From the NCBI GenBank assembly GCA_964609385.1, contig CAZSSM010000041.1, positions 1-64,000 of the forward strand: 64,000 bases of DNA. The letters are read 5' to 3'. Source of the DNA: CAZSSM01 sp964609385. Lineage in GTDB: Bacteria; Planctomycetota; Planctomycetia; Isosphaerales; Isosphaeraceae. This document shows, piece after piece, positions 17,580 to 25,332 of the stretch; the first letter of the stretch is position 1, and every line of letters begins with the position of its first letter. The notes under the pieces are model-generated. The model had not been told where the DNA came from, did no database searches, and saw only the letters and a program-made list of their open reading frames with translations. Made by a program: the position numbers and the translations under genes.

Positions 17580-17598
17580 TCCGGCGATTTTCGCCGGA
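17580..17598 (+). terminator. Hairpin after the phosphohexomutase/HAD operon
   Basis: Perfect 8-bp stem TCCGGCGA-TTT-TCGCCGGA, 76 bases after the HAD stop. No T tract follows, so it is a terminator-like or RNA-stabilising hairpin rather than a textbook terminator. Confidence 0.42.
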
Positions 17599-17765
17599 CT
17601 CCCTTGAAGAAATCGATCGAGCCGTGTTGTCCTGTCCTGTACCTTAAGAAGGGCCATCTTCGCCGCGCCAGACCATCGGCTTTCGATCTGCCGGGACGTG
17701 GAGCGTCTCGGACGGCTTTGAGGAGCCTGGCGCCGTGCCGATTCCTCTAGATTGATGGATCATTT

Positions 17766-18449
17766 ATGAGCAAGCCAACCCCCCCTCCGGAGCCGAGTGT
17801 GGTGGCGGTCGGCGTCGAGGAACCGACGCCCGAGCCGGCCGTCCGGGTTCGCGCTGGGTCGAGTTCGGGCCAGCGGGCGCGTCAAGCCGCCACGGCCCTG
17901 GTCGTCAGCCTCGCCGCGTTGACCGCCCACGCCCAGGAGCTGGAGGTCGTCCGCGACATCCAGCGCTACTGTGTGGTCTGCTGGAAGAACGCGCACCTGG
18001 ATCCCGGCCTCTGGGACGACTGCACCCAGGAGGTCTGCTGCCGATTGCTCGGCAAGGTCCGGGCCGGTGAACTCGAACTCGAGTCGGTCCTGGAAGACGA
18101 CACGCCGGAGCGTCGCGAGCTGGTCCGCGCCATCGACATGGTCCGCAAGCGAGTCCAACGGGCGCGTCGGCATCAGTCGCTCGATGGCGAGGTCGGTCCC
18201 GACCCGGTCGACCTCGACGACCGCGACCGGACCTCGCTGGAACTGGGCGAGATCCTCGTGGCCGCCCGTCGCGAGGTGCTCACCCCGCGCCAGGACCAGA
18301 TCATCGAACGCTGGACGCACGGCTGGACCGTCCCCGAGATCGCCGCCGAACTCGATCTGCCCTGCCCGCGCGTCAGCGACGAGAAGTACAAGGCCCTCCG
18401 CAAGCTCCAGAACCACTTGGCCAACCGCCGCGACGAACTCGACGTCTGA
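17766..18449 (+). CDS. Sigma-70-family-like factor with Cys-rich region 2
   Basis: 227 residues. A Pro-rich, presumably disordered N-terminus (1-35) precedes a region-2-like segment in which DCTQEVCCRLL (85-95) corresponds to the DxxQExF core of ECF sigma factors. The C-terminus LTPRQDQIIERWTHGWTVPE (about 168-187), with AAELDLPCPRVSDEKYKAL, is a clear sigma region 4 helix-turn-helix. Region 2 contains five cysteines (69, 72, 86, 91, 92), unusual for this family and suggestive of zinc or redox sensing. A hydrophobic stretch (AATALVVSLAALTAHA) may be helix alpha1 of region 2 rather than a membrane segment. It is followed by a kinase-FGE gene, but 490 bases separate them. Target promoters are unknown. 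Confidence 0.68.
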   Translation: MSKPTPPPEPSVVAVGVEEPTPEPAVRVRAGSSSGQRARQAATALVVSLAALTAHAQELEVVRDIQRYCVVCWKNAHLDPGLWDDCTQEVCCRLLGKVRAGELELESVLEDDTPERRELVRAIDMVRKRVQRARRHQSLDGEVGPDPVDLDDRDRTSLELGEILVAARREVLTPRQDQIIERWTHGWTVPEIAAELDLPCPRVSDEKYKALRKLQNHLANRRDELDV

Positions 18450-18939
18450 GTCACCTGCGCGATCCGGGTTGGTTGGACGACGAGATACCTCGAGGGGTCG
18501 AACCAAGGACGTCGGCCCCGTGTCCTAGCTCCGAGTCGGCCGAGCCTCCAATTCTCGGGCGGGAGCGACATCGATGAACGATCCCGCCCCTTCCCTAGAG
18601 AGCTCAGCGTCGAGACGAATGGATCCGCCGACCTGTATGGGGGCGTTTCCTTCGCCGTTAGCGTCGTGCCTTTATCGTTCTGTCCCAGGCGGGATCGATC
18701 TTCCTGGACGTCGCGGTTTTCGCCACCTCTGCTCCGACGACTCATCGAGTTGGTGGCCTAAGATAGAGGATTTCCATACTTCATGGCTGGCGGATCCACC
18801 CATTGTCGTTCGTCTCGATTGCTGAAGATCATCGTCGGGTTTTCCGCAATCGATCCAATATGATGGGGCATGTCGCGAAGACATCGATGGTCTCGCAGCC
18901 GCCGATCATCTCCCTCCATGAGCCTGAATCTTCGATCCG
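18450..18939. other. Intergenic region before the kinase-FGE gene
   Basis: 490 bases. No gene, clear promoter or strong hairpin recognised; only an imperfect TTGGTTGGAC/GTCGAACCAA inverted repeat near 18470-18507. Confidence 0.45.
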
Positions 18940-21201
18940 ATGCGAAAATCTCTCATCATTCTCCGCGCCGTGGGCAAGGGCGTCTTGAACGCCGTGACCG
19001 CGGGAATTGCCGGGACGGCGCTCGAGATCGCCGACGACGTCTGGGACGAGCTGAAGAAGAAGCAGCGCGAGAAGGAGCACGCCGAGGAACTGGCGGCGAT
19101 TGCCAAAGCGACGGCTGAGGAGATGGCCCACGAGATCCGTGCGGTCGTCCGAGAAGTGGCCGGCGATCGGCCTTCTGATCAACAAGCCCAGGTGGAAGGC
19201 TATCTTCGAGGGGTCCAAGCGCAGGTCCGCCATGCCTTTCGGCGCCCCGCCGACCCCACCGGCCGGACCATGCCGGGTCAGACCCGGATCGCGGCGTCGT
19301 CCGACCTGGCGCGGTTCCTCCCGCCTCGGTTGCCGCGATTCCAGCACGGCGACCCGACCCCGCCCGGTGTTGACTACGAGCTGCTCGAGTTGGTCGGCAT
19401 CGGTGGCTTCGGCGAAGTTTGGAAGGCCCGGCATGCCTTCAACGGGGATGTCGTCGCTCTGAAGTTTTGCACCGATCCCGAGACAGCGGCCTCGCTTCGG
19501 ACCGAGGCCCGGATCCTCGCGCGGGTCGAGAGCGAGGGCCGACATGCCGGGATCGTCCAGCTCAAGCACACCTATCTGACGGCGGAGCCCCCGTGTCTGG
19601 CCTACGAACTGGTCGAGGGGGGCGACTTGACGTCGTTCGTGGCCTCGTCGGCCCGTCGATTAAGTCCCGATCAGGTGGCCAAGATCGTTCGGCGGATCGC
19701 GTCGACGGTGGGCCATTGCCACCGGCTCGACCCTCCGATCGTGCATCGCGACCTGAAGCCGGCCAACATCCTTGTGGAGGGGACCGGTTCGAAGGTGAAT
19801 TTCAAGGTCGCCGACTTCGGGATCGGAGCGGTGGCAGCGAGACAGGAGGTGACCCGGTACACGCGGCGCAACGGGAGCCGGTCCCATTCGCTGACTCAGG
19901 CCTCCAGTGGTTCGTACACGCCGCTCTATGCGTCGCCGCAACAGATGCGCGGCGAACCGGCCGAACCTCAGGATGATGTCTATTCGTTGGGCGTGATCTG
20001 GTATCAGTTGCTGATCGGGGACTTCACCGCCGATGCCCCTCGTGGTCGGGCCTGGGAGCGCACGCTGCGGTCTCGAGACGTTCCCCAAAAACACATCGAT
20101 CGGATCGCTGATTGCATCGAGTCGATTCCTACGGATCGGCCGGCCGATGGAGTTGGGTTGGCTGAGTCGATCGATTCCTCGAGATCGTCGGTGCGTCCTC
20201 GACCAGAGCCTCCCCCTAATCGGCCCCACCATGACGGTTCACGCGGGTCCGATGAGAAGACTCCTGAGCCGATCGCAGCGCCGAACCCCCCCTTGGATCC
20301 TCAACCGAACCTCGGTCCAACTAAGGTGAGTGACCAATCGAGACCCGTGCCAAACCTGTTGTCGGTCGATGTGGCAGAGAAAGTCGAGTTTACCGGGACA
20401 CGAGCAGGCCAGGCCTGGTCAGAAAACAGCTTGAAGATGGCGTTTCGCTGGTGCCCGGCCGGAGCGTTTCTGATGGGCAGCCCAAAAGACGAACCGGATC
20501 GCGACGACGACGAACTCCAGCATCGAGTCCGGCTGACGAAAGGCTTTTGGTTGGGTCAATACGAGGTGACCCAGGCCGAATACAAGTCGGTGATGGGGAC
20601 CAACCCGAGCTCTTTTTCCTGGTCGGGCGATCGCCGTTGGCGGGTGGCCTTCCAGGGCACGTCGCGATTCCCTGTGGAGAGGGTCTCATGGGAGGACGCT
20701 ACAGCGTTCTGCCGGAAGCTGACGCACCGGGACCGTCGTGCCGGCAATTTGCCTGTGGGTTGGGAATACCGTCTCCCGACGGAAGCTCAATGGGAATACG
20801 CCTGCCGTGCGGGGACGACTACAGCGACTGCCTTCGGTTCAAGCTTAAGCAGCCGCCAAGCGAACTTCGACGGGGATCGCCCCTACAATGGCGCGTCGAT
20901 GGGTCCTTTTTTGCAACGTCCGACACGCGTGGGGAGCTACGGACCGAACGATTGGGGTCTCCATGACCTTCATGGGAACGTCTACGAGTGGTGTCGGGAT
21001 TGGTACGGTTCGGGTTATTACGCTGATTCCCCGGGCTCTGATCCTCAAGGGCCTTCCACGGCTTCGAGCCGCGTGTTTCGTGGCGGGTGCTGGTGCACCG
21101 GCGGCTGGAGCTGCCGGGCGGCCCTCCGCCGCGGGAACGCGCCGTCGGTCCGGAGCAGCGGCCTGGGCTTTCGTGTTGTCGCAGTCCTGTCGGGCGGGTG
21201 A
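18940..21201 (+). CDS. Ser/Thr protein kinase fused to a formylglycine-generating-enzyme-fold domain
   Basis: 753 residues. An N-terminal helical, Glu/Lys-rich segment (30-75) precedes a Hanks-type kinase (about 145-415): Gly loop GIGGFGEVW (153-161), VALKF with Lys175, HRDLKPAN (269-276), DFG (292-294), and YASPQQ in place of APE. A Pro-rich linker (about 420-480) leads to an FGE-sulfatase (SUMF1/PvdO/EgtB) domain: FLMGSPKDEPDRDDDE, YEVTQAEYKSVMG, PVERVSWEDATAFCRKL, RLPTEAQWEYACRAG, GLHDLHGNVYEWCRDWYG, and RVFRGGCW to GLGFRVV. Such C-type-lectin-like ends bind ligands or accept hypervariable sequence. The start ATG at 18940 lacks a strong ribosome-binding site. There is no transmembrane helix, so the protein is probably cytoplasmic. 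Substrates are unknown. Confidence 0.87.
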   Translation: MRKSLIILRAVGKGVLNAVTAGIAGTALEIADDVWDELKKKQREKEHAEELAAIAKATAEEMAHEIRAVVREVAGDRPSDQQAQVEGYLRGVQAQVRHAFRRPADPTGRTMPGQTRIAASSDLARFLPPRLPRFQHGDPTPPGVDYELLELVGIGGFGEVWKARHAFNGDVVALKFCTDPETAASLRTEARILARVESEGRHAGIVQLKHTYLTAEPPCLAYELVEGGDLTSFVASSARRLSPDQVAKIVRRIASTVGHCHRLDPPIVHRDLKPANILVEGTGSKVNFKVADFGIGAVAARQEVTRYTRRNGSRSHSLTQASSGSYTPLYASPQQMRGEPAEPQDDVYSLGVIWYQLLIGDFTADAPRGRAWERTLRSRDVPQKHIDRIADCIESIPTDRPADGVGLAESIDSSRSSVRPRPEPPPNRPHHDGSRGSDEKTPEPIAAPNPPLDPQPNLGPTKVSDQSRPVPNLLSVDVAEKVEFTGTRAGQAWSENSLKMAFRWCPAGAFLMGSPKDEPDRDDDELQHRVRLTKGFWLGQYEVTQAEYKSVMGTNPSSFSWSGDRRWRVAFQGTSRFPVERVSWEDATAFCRKLTHRDRRAGNLPVGWEYRLPTEAQWEYACRAGTTTATAFGSSLSSRQANFDGDRPYNGASMGPFLQRPTRVGSYGPNDWGLHDLHGNVYEWCRDWYGSGYYADSPGSDPQGPSTASSRVFRGGCWCTGGWSCRAALRRGNAPSVRSSGLGFRVVAVLSGG
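21079..21174 (+). other. Candidate hypervariable (DGR-type variable) region in the kinase-FGE gene
   Basis: The last 40 codons begin RGGCWCTGGW and end LGFRVV. Where FGE relatives often have Asn or Ser codons of the AAC/AGC type, this copy has TGC, TGC, ACC, GGC, GGC, AGC, CTC, CGC, GTC, AGC, AGC, GGC: all keep C in the third position, the signature left by adenine-specific mutagenesis of an AAC-rich template. No reverse transcriptase or template repeat is in the window, so this is a candidate only. Confidence 0.4.
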
Positions 21202-21835
21202 AGCGAGATCCAGAACACGTAAGGGATCAAGTTCCGGTCTTTGGAGCGAAGTTCGGGAGCGCAGGCTGACGCATGGGTGTGCGTCAGCCACCCGTGCGTC
21301 GTGCCGTAGCGTGAGGCGGAGCGGATTTCGCGACCCATTTCTTTGGGTTTGATTGTATCGGTTGTGTGGGTTATTGGGGTCGACGTGGCCGGTCTTGAGT
21401 TCGCGCGGCGCTCTTTAGGGATTCCCCATAAGGATCGCAATGTGCCGTGAAGGGTTGGCGATTCCGACCTACCGAGATCATCCCCAGGGTTTGATCCTCC
21501 GGCCGATCTTGGGGTTGGCCAACGCGATCGTCGATCGATCAATTTGAGGTGACGAGCCATCATGAATTGATCAGGCGATGTCTTCTGATGAGGTTGTCTG
21601 TGCCCGTCGTTCCTCATCGAGGTTGGGCAGGGATCGACTTCGAAGGGATGCGTCGCCGTCACGAGATCGATGGGCATTCAACCGGATCGGTTGTCGGATC
21701 GCGATCCCGATTGGGCGGAGCGAGATCCTAGCCTTGGCCCCGACTGCTCGGATAGGCTCTCAACCTCGCCGGATTGTCGCTCGCCGGGAGGCTTCACCGG
21801 ACCTCTTCCCATCCCCTTGGACATCACGACCCACC
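21202..21835. other. Intergenic region between kinase-FGE gene and DUF485 gene
   Basis: 634 bases with no supported gene. It holds overlapping palindromes at 21264-21300 shortly after the kinase stop. Open frames overlapping this segment are extensions or antisense frames lacking ribosome-binding sites. Confidence 0.5.
21264..21300 (+). repeat. Two overlapping, mutually exclusive inverted repeats
   Basis: First: GGCTGACGCA (21264-21273) pairs perfectly with TGCGTCAGCC (21280-21289) around a 6-base loop. Second: GACGCATGGGTG (21268-21279) pairs with CACCCGTGCGTC (21289-21300), with one T-G position. Only one can form at a time. They lie 62 bases beyond the kinase-FGE stop. They could be a terminator, or the structured element that follows a DGR variable region. 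Confidence 0.5.
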
Positions 21836-22081
21836 ATGCAGATCACCAACGGGCGCGTCGGATTGGGACTCTTCGCGGTCTATTGCTCGCTCTATGCCGG
21901 CTTCGTGCTGGTCAACGCGTTCGCCCCGGCCACGATGGAATGGACGCCGCTGGCCGGGGTGAACCTGGCCATTCTGTCGGGCTTCGGCCTGATCCTCGCG
22001 GCGTTCGCCCTGGCCTTGCTCTACGGAGCGCTCTGCCGCGATACGCCGGCCGGCGACCAGGATGGGGAGGTTCGCCCGTGA
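21836..22081 (+). CDS. DUF485-family small membrane protein (YjcH-like)
   Basis: 81 residues with two predicted transmembrane helices (GLGLFAVYCSLYAGFVLVNAF and LAILSGFGLILAAFALALL) separated by a short polar loop, the DUF485/YjcH architecture. Start ATG at 21836 (MQITNGRVG). Its stop overlaps the GTG start of the symporter gene (GTGA), and in enterobacteria yjcH precedes actP in the same way, so it is probably an accessory subunit of the acetate/cation symporter. The longer open frame upstream has no support. Confidence 0.82.
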   Translation: MQITNGRVGLGLFAVYCSLYAGFVLVNAFAPATMEWTPLAGVNLAILSGFGLILAAFALALLYGALCRDTPAGDQDGEVRP

Positions 22082-24015
22082 TCTACGAACGGTCCCCCCT
22101 GGCGATCGTCGTCTTCGCCCTCTTCATCGCCGTCACGCTGGGCCTGAGCTTCTTGCTGGGCGGTCGGGCGAAGTCCTCCCAGGGGTTCTTCGCAGCGCAC
22201 GGGCAGATCCCCTGGTTCGTCAACGGCGTCGCGTTCGCTGGCGATTACCTCTCGGCCGCGTCGATCCTGGGCATCTGCGGGATGATCGCCTTCTATGGCT
22301 ACGACGGGTTCCTCTATTCGATCGGCTTCCTGGCCGGTTGGATCGTGGCGCTGTTCGTGGTCGCCGAACCCTTGAAGCGGCTCGGCCAGTACACCTTCGC
22401 CGACGCGCTGGACGCGAAGTTCGACTCGCGAGGGATCAAGCTGGCCGCCGGCGTGAGCACATTGGCGGTGAGCGTCTTCTATCTGATCCCCCAGATGGTT
22501 GGTGCCGGCGTGCTGGTCCAACCACTGCTGGCGCTGCCGCACGCGGCGGGCGTGGTCATCGTCGGGACGGTCGTGATCGTCATCGTCGTCACCGCCGGGA
22601 TGGTCTCGACGACCTACGTCCAGTTCCTCAAAGGCACGCTGCTGGTCATTTTCACGGCCGTCCTGACCGCGCTGATCTTGATCCGTGGCTTCTCGACCAA
22701 CCCTGGGGACGTCGAGGGCCCGGAATACCGGACCGTCGGCCCACTGGAACCGGCGGAGGTCGAGGGCGCGTTCCTCGAGATGGAGGACGTGGCCTCCCTG
22801 GACCGGCCGTGGCCGGACAAGCCGTTCGTGCGTAGCGTCGACGATCAAGGGATCGTCACGTACTGGCAACGGGTGGAGCAGGACGACGGGCTCCTCGTCT
22901 TCCGCGAGTGCCAGTCGGTGACCGAGACCGCCTCGGGGGAACGGCTCGTCAACGGGCTCCCGAGAGGCACGTCGGCCGGCCAGACGCAGCTCCGACCCGT
23001 CGGCAGGATCCGCGAACTGCCCGACGGCGAAACCGAGACCGGTCCCCTCGGCCCCCTCGCGTTCTTCCGCACGCTCCAGGGGAGTACGGTCGTGCTCTGG
23101 AGTCGCGAAGGGAGTCGGAATCTTCGGAGCGACGACGGCGCGGTGACGACCATCTACTATCCCAAACCGACGTCGGGCGATCAGATCTTGCGCCCGGGCG
23201 AGCATCCCCGGTTCCGCGGGATCCGGAGCGAGCGGCTCTTCGATAAGCTCAACTTCCTTTCGTTAATGCTGGCCCTCTTCTGCGGGACGGCATCGCTGCC
23301 GCATATTCTGATTCGTTACTACACGGTCAAGGACGAGCTAAGCGCCCGCCGGAGCACGATCGTGGGGATCGGCAGCATCGGCTTCTTCTACGTGCTGACG
23401 CTGTACGTCGGGCTGGGGGCGATGACCAGTGGTTCGCTCGACGTGACCGACAGCAACATGGCCGCGCCGTTGCTGGCCAAGAGCTTCGGTGATTGGCTGT
23501 TCGCGATCATCTCGGCGATTGCGTTCACGACGGTCCTCGGGACCGTCAGCGGCCTGATCCTTGCCTCCAGCGGCGCCGTCGCACATGACCTAGCGGTCGG
23601 TCTGTTCAACTGGGAGCTGTCCGACCGCGCCAAGGTCCGCGTGGCGAAGGTTACCTCGCTGGCCATCGGCGCGATCGCGATCGTCCTGGGGATCCTCTTC
23701 CGAGGACTCAACGTCAGCTACCTGGTCGGTTGGGCTTTCAGCGTCGCGGCCTCGGCCAACCTGCCGTCCCTGGTGATGCTCCTGTTCTGGAAGGGGGTGA
23801 CGCGACAGGGGATCATCGCCGCGGTGGTCGTCGGGATGGTCAGCTCGCTGGCCTGGATCCTCCTCAGCGCCGACACCTTCACGAACGTCTACGGCTTGCC
23901 GGCCGAGTCGGCCCTGGTCCCCTTCAGCCAGCCCGGGATCGTCACCATCCCTTTGGGATTCGTTACCTTGATCGTCGTCTCCCTCTTGACCAAAACCAGT
24001 AACAGGGATGTTTAG
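22078..24015 (+). CDS. actP: Sodium/solute symporter, ActP (cation/acetate) type
   Basis: 645 residues from GTG at 22078, overlapping the DUF485 stop by four bases. Inner-membrane symporter of the SSS family importing acetate or similar short carboxylates with sodium. Family signatures: AGDYLSAASILGICGMIAF, YGYDGFLYSIGFLAGW, YTFADALDAKFDSRGIK, FCGTASLPHILIRYYTV and a GTVSGLILASSGAVAHDL segment. About 12-13 transmembrane helices are apparent. Compared with E. coli ActP (549 residues) there is an extra hydrophilic segment of roughly 120-180 residues between the sixth and seventh helices (about 22697-23245), rich in charged residues. Substrate by homology; the insert may be regulatory. Confidence 0.85.
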   Translation: MIYERSPLAIVVFALFIAVTLGLSFLLGGRAKSSQGFFAAHGQIPWFVNGVAFAGDYLSAASILGICGMIAFYGYDGFLYSIGFLAGWIVALFVVAEPLKRLGQYTFADALDAKFDSRGIKLAAGVSTLAVSVFYLIPQMVGAGVLVQPLLALPHAAGVVIVGTVVIVIVVTAGMVSTTYVQFLKGTLLVIFTAVLTALILIRGFSTNPGDVEGPEYRTVGPLEPAEVEGAFLEMEDVASLDRPWPDKPFVRSVDDQGIVTYWQRVEQDDGLLVFRECQSVTETASGERLVNGLPRGTSAGQTQLRPVGRIRELPDGETETGPLGPLAFFRTLQGSTVVLWSREGSRNLRSDDGAVTTIYYPKPTSGDQILRPGEHPRFRGIRSERLFDKLNFLSLMLALFCGTASLPHILIRYYTVKDELSARRSTIVGIGSIGFFYVLTLYVGLGAMTSGSLDVTDSNMAAPLLAKSFGDWLFAIISAIAFTTVLGTVSGLILASSGAVAHDLAVGLFNWELSDRAKVRVAKVTSLAIGAIAIVLGILFRGLNVSYLVGWAFSVAASANLPSLVMLLFWKGVTRQGIIAAVVVGMVSSLAWILLSADTFTNVYGLPAESALVPFSQPGIVTIPLGFVTLIVVSLLTKTSNRDV

Positions 24016-25332
24016 ATCGATTAAAGCCGTCCGCACGGCGTTCGCCCTCGATGGCCGACCGATGGGATTCCGGGGACTGGGCCGAGGGGCTCGGCCCCCT
24101 CGCGGTCGTTCGAGGGGACTCGGCGACTCCGATCGAAAAACCGAGTGCCAGCCCCTTGTGTGTCCGAAGGCGCGATTCTAATTCGGTTCCTTGACCAAAT
24201 GAAAATACATCGCACACGGCAAGCCTCCGGCTAATGCGTCGGTCAAATTATGTTTTAAACAATTGATTGTTCAGTATGTATTTATGTTAAATTAATAAAA
24301 TTTAGGTGTATGCGTCTGCGGCCGGGGCCTTCGGTCTTCTCGTGGACCGCCAGTCTCATCTCGGTTCTCGCTGCTCTGACCGCGATGGCGAAACCGATAC
24401 CGTCGGAAGACAATCCTAGATGGCACCGCCCACCTGAGATCGCTTCGGATGGTGCCGAGTTCAGCAATCGTATGGCCGTCTCATCGCCCTCATCGCCGTC
24501 GCGAGTGATCAGGCGCAGCCGAATCCGGATCGGTCCGAGCCCGGACCTCCTGGACCAAGGTGGTGGCGTTCTCGTGGAGCCACGCCCCGGGCACCACCGC
24601 CAGGATCAAGTGACTTTCGGCGTCCGACGTCGCGAAGTCCCACCAATCCCCTTCGTTGCGTCGGTGGGATTTTCCGGATCGCAGTGATCTTGCTTCTCGC
24701 TGACCAAGGACCACGGTTCGTCGAGCGAGACCTTACGGGTCGAGGGGGAAAGGCGACCCACTCGTCGTGGGTCGCCTGGGCGTGCTCTCCGGCCATCTTT
24801 CCCCGACGGATAACGGTATCGCGGTGGATTCGCGTGAGCTGCTCGGTCTGGCGGATCCCGCAGCCCTCGGCCAGGTGGTGGAGGATTGAGGCGATCGTCT
24901 TGTCGGGTCCGCTCGCTGCGGAACAGAGCCGGTTCCTCACGTTCCAGAATCCCTCGTCGGTATGTCGGATTGACTCACGGATGCAAGTGCATCCATCGAC
25001 CAAGGGAATGCAGAGAGAAATATTCTTATGGCGGTAACTCGTCGCCAGGTAACAACTTGCGCTGTGGTTGTCGGAAGGATCCGGGTTTTTTTGCGTTCCG
25101 ATGATCCTCTACGCGGCTGGATTTCGCACTGGGGGTAACCGGATATCCACGACACGGTCGGATCTCAGATCGCCCTCGCCATTGCTCCCCTGATCGCCGG
25201 CAACTCGAACGATTGCCAACGCGATCGAAGTCCAGATCCACGGTCTTCCTGACTCACACGCGTCACGAACTCGATCTGCCCATCGAGCCATTCGCCCGGT
25301 GGCCCATCCTCCCTGCTTCCGAGAGTCACCCT
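24016..25332. other. Region upstream of the giant adhesin gene, with mobile-element remnant
   Basis: 1.3 kb without an intact gene. It contains an AT-rich patch (about 24235-24305) and the IS1-like transposase remnant. The promoter of the giant gene should lie in 24950-25332, but no convincing pair of hexamers was found. Confidence 0.5.
24290..24945 (-). pseudogene. Decayed IS1-family-like transposase
   Basis: Transposase fragments are read in different minus frames. The first (about 24930-24745) includes ILHHLAEGCGIRQTEQLTRI and AGEHAQATHDEWVAFPP, a helix-turn-helix like IS1-family transposases. The frame then shifts at a TTTCCCCC run to KVSLDEPWSLVSEKQDHCDP, KGDWWDFA and HLILAVVPGAWLHENA, matching the catalytic part. 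A second shift near 24525 leads to IRLRLITRDGDEGDETAI, corresponding to the RLITSDEYxxYExAI block of relatives. A final fragment (24465-24300) resembles the VHKTREKGRVV end. At least two frameshifts and substituted key residues argue for a dead copy. Terminal inverted repeats were not identified. Confidence 0.6.

Noticed and set aside
17886..17940. Hydrophobic run in the sigma-like protein interpreted as a signal peptide or membrane segment
   Set aside because: It is moderately hydrophobic, lies directly before region 2, and the protein has a clear cytoplasmic region 4 HTH.
21045..21677. Minus-strand frame of 210 codons
   Set aside because: Partly antisense to the kinase-FGE gene, His/Arg/Pro-rich as expected of GC-rich antisense, and it runs through the palindromes.
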